The notes under the pieces are model-generated. The model made no database searches. It had not been told where the DNA came from and worked only from the letters and a program-made list of their open reading frames with translations. 64,000 bases of DNA, from the NCBI GenBank assembly GCA_016720075.1, contig JADJXW010000021.1:62001-126000 (forward strand). The letters run 5' to 3'. The number at the start of each line of letters is the position of its first letter. The first letter of the stretch is position 1. Below, in pieces: positions 60,942-64,000 of the stretch. Source of the stretch: Pseudomonadota bacterium. Its GTDB lineage: Bacteria > Pseudomonadota > Gammaproteobacteria > Steroidobacterales > Steroidobacteraceae. Both the position numbers and the translations under genes were made by a program.

Positions 60942-61023
60942 GGGATTCCCCTGATGGCTTGGTGCCATCGTTATCGTTATGCTTCGGGAGCTTAGCCAAT
61001 ACGGGCTGCGGGGGGAATTGAAC

Positions 61024-62589
61024 ATGAAGAAGACTCGCTTCTTGCTGATTTGCGTCGCGCTGGCTTCGGGCTCCGTGCCCATTTCGGCTTGGTCCGCGGC
61101 ACCCCCGCCCGCACGCTGCGCGGCGCTGGCGAAATTCACGGTGCCAGGGCACACGCTGCAGATCGACAAGGCCCAGAACGTGCCGGCGGGTCCCGGACCC
61201 GCGGTACGCACCGGACCGCCGGGCTCGGGTTCGCTGCTGCCGGCGCACTGCCGCGTGGATGGCGTGATCGACGCGCGCACGGGCCGCAATGGCAAGCCCT
61301 ATGGCATCGGTTTTGCGCTGGCACTGCCCGCCGACTGGAACGGGCGCTTCTTCTTCCAGGGCGGTGGCGGCCTGAACGGCGTCGTCAGTCCTCCCATCGG
61401 CCCGCAGGCTACCGGTGATGCCACGGCGCTGGCTTCCGGGTTCGCCGTGGTCAGCAATGATTCGGGTCACCAGGGCGCGGGCTTCGACGCCACGTTCATG
61501 GAAGACCAGGAGGCGCTGCTCAACTTCCTGTACCAGGCCAATGCCACGGTCACCGTCATTGCCAAGCAGATGGTGGAGAAGTACTACGGCAAGGCGCCGC
61601 ACCACAGCTACTGGGTGGGCTGCTCCACGGGCGGCCGCGAGGCGATGATGATGTCGCAGCGCTTCCCGAAGTTTTTCGACGGCATCGTCGCCGGCGCGCC
61701 GGCCATCCGCACGAATTTCTCGAACCTCGGGCTGCGCTGGGGCGCCACCGCGATGAATGCCATTGCGCCGAAGGATGCGCAGGGCAGGCCACAGACGCGG
61801 CTCGCGCTCAGCGATTCGGATCGCAAGCTCGTGGTCGACGGCATGCTGGCCGCCTGCGATGCCATCGACGGCAGCAAGGATGGCCTGGTGTTCGCGCCGC
61901 AGGCCTGCAAGTTCGATCCGCAGGTACTCGTGTGCACCGGCGCCAAGAATGAAGGCTGCCTCACCGTTGAGCAGGTGGCGGCGGTAAAGAAGATCATGAC
62001 CGGCCCGAAGACCGCGCTCGGACGACAGGTGTATCCCGGTTACTACTGGGACACGGGCATCATCACGCAGCGCGGCCTGCCCGGCATCCTGGTGGGTCCG
62101 GTGATTCCGGAAAGCCCAACCAGCGGCACCAGCATGGATGTGGATGCCGAGGAGGCCGTCGCCCATGACGGCCGGCAGATGGCCGGCGACACCAACGGCT
62201 GGACGAACCTTTCAACTTTCAATGGCCGCGGCGGCAAGCTCATCTTCTATCACGGCGTCAGTGATCCCTGGTTCTCGGCGCAGGAGACGGTGAATTACTA
62301 CGAGCGCCTGCAGGCAGACAACGGACCTGCGCCCACCTCGAGCTGGAGCCGGCTGTTCCTGGTGCCGGGCATGGGCCATTGCGGCGGCGGCGAGCGCACG
62401 CTCGACAGCTTCGACATGCTCACGGCCATCGTGGACTGGGTGGAGAAGGGCCAGGCCCCCGAGCAGGTCATCGCCAAGGGCGCGAGCGCGCCGGGGGAAA
62501 CACGGCCACTGTGCCCGTGGCCGACTCATGCGCAGTACAGCGGCAGTGGAGACGCGAAGAACGCCGCCAGCTACCGCTGCGCGCAGTGA
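61024..62589 (+). CDS. Secreted tannase/feruloyl esterase family hydrolase
   Basis: A 521-residue exported protein: signal peptide (1-26), nucleophile serine in VGCSTGGREAMMMSQRFP (about 197), acid in HGVSDPWFS (about 415) and histidine in VPGMGHCGGG (about 454). The cysteines flanking Ser and His form the disulfide typical of the tannase family (CS-D-HC). Family members release phenolic acids such as ferulate or gallate from esters. GCS and GHC are intact, so activity is expected. The stop abuts the convergent gene's stop. Confidence 0.9.
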   Translation: MKKTRFLLICVALASGSVPISAWSAAPPPARCAALAKFTVPGHTLQIDKAQNVPAGPGPAVRTGPPGSGSLLPAHCRVDGVIDARTGRNGKPYGIGFALALPADWNGRFFFQGGGGLNGVVSPPIGPQATGDATALASGFAVVSNDSGHQGAGFDATFMEDQEALLNFLYQANATVTVIAKQMVEKYYGKAPHHSYWVGCSTGGREAMMMSQRFPKFFDGIVAGAPAIRTNFSNLGLRWGATAMNAIAPKDAQGRPQTRLALSDSDRKLVVDGMLAACDAIDGSKDGLVFAPQACKFDPQVLVCTGAKNEGCLTVEQVAAVKKIMTGPKTALGRQVYPGYYWDTGIITQRGLPGILVGPVIPESPTSGTSMDVDAEEAVAHDGRQMAGDTNGWTNLSTFNGRGGKLIFYHGVSDPWFSAQETVNYYERLQADNGPAPTSSWSRLFLVPGMGHCGGGERTLDSFDMLTAIVDWVEKGQAPEQVIAKGASAPGETRPLCPWPTHAQYSGSGDAKNAASYRCAQ

Positions 62590-63249
62590 TCAGCGCAGGT
62601 TGAGTTTTTCGCCGGTGAAGGGATTGAACGAATAGTTGCCGGGGAATTCCTCCCCGGTCTTCGCATCCACCTTCACCGGCAGCAGGCTGCCCAGCGGCGT
62701 GCGGAAGCGATACGTCTGGTCGTACAGCGACACCTGCACGCTGCCAGTCTGCAACGCATCGATCAGCGGCGTGCCATCGGCCTTGGCCGGGAACACCACG
62801 AACTCCATGCCCTGCAGCGCCGCGCCACCCATGGCCGTCATCGCGGGCTTGAGTGTCGACAGCAGCATCTGCGCGCCCGGCGCGATGGATTCCGGCGCCA
62901 GCGGTTCCACCGCCTTGCCGTTGACCTCGAGCTTCAGGTTCTTCAGCAGCTCGGCCTTGGGCTGGATGTCGGAGATTCCCGCGCCGCCCACCTTCGCGCG
63001 CATCACGCCGAACAGCGCGTAGTCGGCCAGCGGCGCCAGCACCTGCGCGCGACCCTCATCGGTCAGCGCCGGATTGCCCTTCATGGCCTCTTCCCAGAAC
63101 TGCTGCGGCATCCACATCACCATCGTGATGTCGCCGTTGGCCTGCGTGGTGCGCTGGGTGTCGCGCAGGATCTCGGCAACGCCGGCGAAACCGGGGGATA
63201 TCGGCGCCAGCAGCAAACCAGCCAGCAGAGTCGAAAGGATCCGTTTCAT
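62590..63249 (-). CDS. Secreted protein of unknown function
   Basis: A 219-residue exported protein: signal peptide (1-22, ending PGFA), followed by an alpha/beta body with MVMWMPQQFWEEAM, DYALFGVMRAKVGGAG and a beta-rich C-terminus (YRFRTPLGSLLPVKVD, then EEFPGNYSFNPFTGEKL). I do not recognise a family. It overlaps the TraB/GumN gene by 4 bases and is co-translated with it. Confidence 0.75.
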   Translation of the reverse strand: MKRILSTLLAGLLLAPISPGFAGVAEILRDTQRTTQANGDITMVMWMPQQFWEEAMKGNPALTDEGRAQVLAPLADYALFGVMRAKVGGAGISDIQPKAELLKNLKLEVNGKAVEPLAPESIAPGAQMLLSTLKPAMTAMGGAALQGMEFVVFPAKADGTPLIDALQTGSVQVSLYDQTYRFRTPLGSLLPVKVDAKTGEEFPGNYSFNPFTGEKLNLR

Positions 63250-64000
63250 TTCTGTACCACCTTGTAGCCTTTGCGGCGAAGCATCTCGACCAGTCCATCG
63301 CGGCCCACCATGTGCAGCGCGCCGGTGACCACCAGGTAATCACTGCCCTTGTCCTGCAGCATCTTCTCGATCTGCGGCATCCAGCGCAGGTTGCGATCCA
63401 CGGTGAGCTTGCGGAACAGCGCGGGGGATTCCTCGGCGCCCTTGCGCAGCGCGGCCTGCAGCGTGGCCAGGTCGCCATTGCGCCAGGCCGTCGTCAGTTC
63501 GCGCAGCTGCGCTTCGGAGTCGGGTTCTTCAAGCGTGCCGCGCAGGAACTCGCGCTGCTCGTCGAGCGACATCGCGGCGAAGATGCCGAGCTGGTCATCC
63601 ACCGTCTCGAGTCCGATGATGGGCTTGCCATCCTGGCGCGCGCGCAGCGCGATCTGCATGTCCACGCCGTTCAGGGGATTGAACCCGGCGCGCAGCATGC
63701 GCAGCGACTCGATCTGCTGCGCCACGAACCACGGCTGCATGCGCGACATGAAATCCAGGTCGATGCCCAGGCGGCGCGCTTCTTCCTGCAGTTTCGCGTT
63801 CAGCTCCGGCCCGATCACGCCGGCGAGCGTCTTGCCTTCGGGCAGGAACTGCAGCTTCTCTCCCAGCGCGCCCGAGAGATCGGCCAGCACCTCGTCGATG
63901 ACTAGCTCCTCCACCACCTTCTCGGCCTCGCCATAGGCATCGGTGGCCACCTTCGGCAGCGCGGTGTCTGAGGAATGCAGCACGTGCACCGAGCCGAACA
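63246..64000 (-). CDS. TraB/GumN family protein, 5' end outside the window
   Basis: A partial gene: the frame runs past the last base, so the N-terminus with any signal peptide is missing. The visible part begins FGSVHVLHSSD, the first conserved GSxH motif, and ends with the second, TGALHMVGRDGLVEMLRRKG, at the C-terminus. Between lie a long helical region and LRARQDGKPIIGLETVDDQ, with the conserved glutamate. TraB/GumN proteins share a putative metallopeptidase-like core (two GxxH motifs). The gene precedes the unknown secreted protein with a 4-base overlap. Confidence 0.88.
   Translation of the reverse strand, partial: FGSVHVLHSSDTALPKVATDAYGEAEKVVEELVIDEVLADLSGALGEKLQFLPEGKTLAGVIGPELNAKLQEEARRLGIDLDFMSRMQPWFVAQQIESLRMLRAGFNPLNGVDMQIALRARQDGKPIIGLETVDDQLGIFAAMSLDEQREFLRGTLEEPDSEAQLRELTTAWRNGDLATLQAALRKGAEESPALFRKLTVDRNLRWMPQIEKMLQDKGSDYLVVTGALHMVGRDGLVEMLRRKGYKVVQK

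Noticed and set aside
60942..61295. N-terminal extension of the MFS permease
   Set aside because: The extension overlaps the start of the esterase gene and has no family similarity; the start at 60941 has a ribosome-binding site.
1..64000. tRNA, rRNA, CRISPR arrays, transposases, integrases
   Set aside because: Looked for by eye on both strands; no cloverleaf, spaced direct-repeat array or recombinase motif was seen.

Overview
The window is about 67% GC by eye, densely coded, and reads as a gammaproteobacterial chromosome. The evidence is the housekeeping gene set and order (ctaB, a dsbA-like gene, gloB, uvrD, trkA-trkH, mnmG) together with a large accessory part rich in TonB-dependent receptors, PQQ dehydrogenases, LigM-type O-demethylases and DUF1592/DUF1552 proteins. 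That mix fits soil or water lineages such as Steroidobacteraceae/Nevskiales, but this placement is inference. No rRNA, tRNA, CRISPR array, transposase or integrase gene was seen.

Layout. 0-9.45 kb (plus strand): comF, ctaB, a DsbA-like oxidoreductase, gloB, an AI-2E family permease, uvrD, trkA, trkH. 9.45-12.76 kb (minus strand): a visibly lower-GC block holding only flagellar switch genes, fliG-fliM-fliN and a frameshifted cheY, plus a CBS-domain protein. 12.8-17 kb (minus): nfeD and SPFH genes, a DUF3014 gene, mnmG. 17-20.4 kb (plus): a secreted TAP-type hydrolase translationally coupled to a NatAB-like ABC exporter. 20.4-23 kb (minus): methyltransferase, alpha/beta hydrolase, IclR regulator. 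23-30 kb (plus): six tightly packed genes divergent from iclR (citryl-CoA lyase-like, family III CoA-transferase, two short MetE-like proteins, a frameshifted TonB receptor, a VOC protein), with tandem inverted repeats between them and iclR. 30-32.3 kb (minus): a phospholipid operon.

32.3-56 kb holds two LigM/DesA-type O-demethylase paralogs, an aldehyde dehydrogenase, a second frameshifted TonB receptor, and a seven-gene minus-strand operon of secreted proteins of unknown role (three paralogs with a WEGDTL motif, a DUF6152 protein, a di-heme DUF1592 protein, a Tat-exported DUF1552 protein and an ankyrin-repeat protein). That operon runs divergently from a MmyB-type regulator. Two tandem quinohemoprotein alcohol dehydrogenases follow. 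56-64 kb: gloA, a di-heme cytochrome c coupled to a third quinoprotein, an SGNH hydrolase, a nucleoside-type MFS permease, a tannase/feruloyl esterase-type hydrolase, a secreted unknown protein and a TraB/GumN protein cut by the window edge.

How the parts may work together (inference): the accessory genes suggest use of plant-derived esters and methoxylated aromatics. An exported feruloyl/tannate esterase releases phenolic acids, LigM-type enzymes take methyl groups to tetrahydrofolate, the aldehyde dehydrogenase and PQQ dehydrogenases oxidise aldehydes and alcohols, and TonB receptors import substrates. All three PQQ enzymes carry the extra aspartate associated with lanthanide use. Three genes (cheY and both TonB receptors) each contain one single-base frameshift in an otherwise intact frame; sequencing or assembly error is at least as likely as real inactivation.
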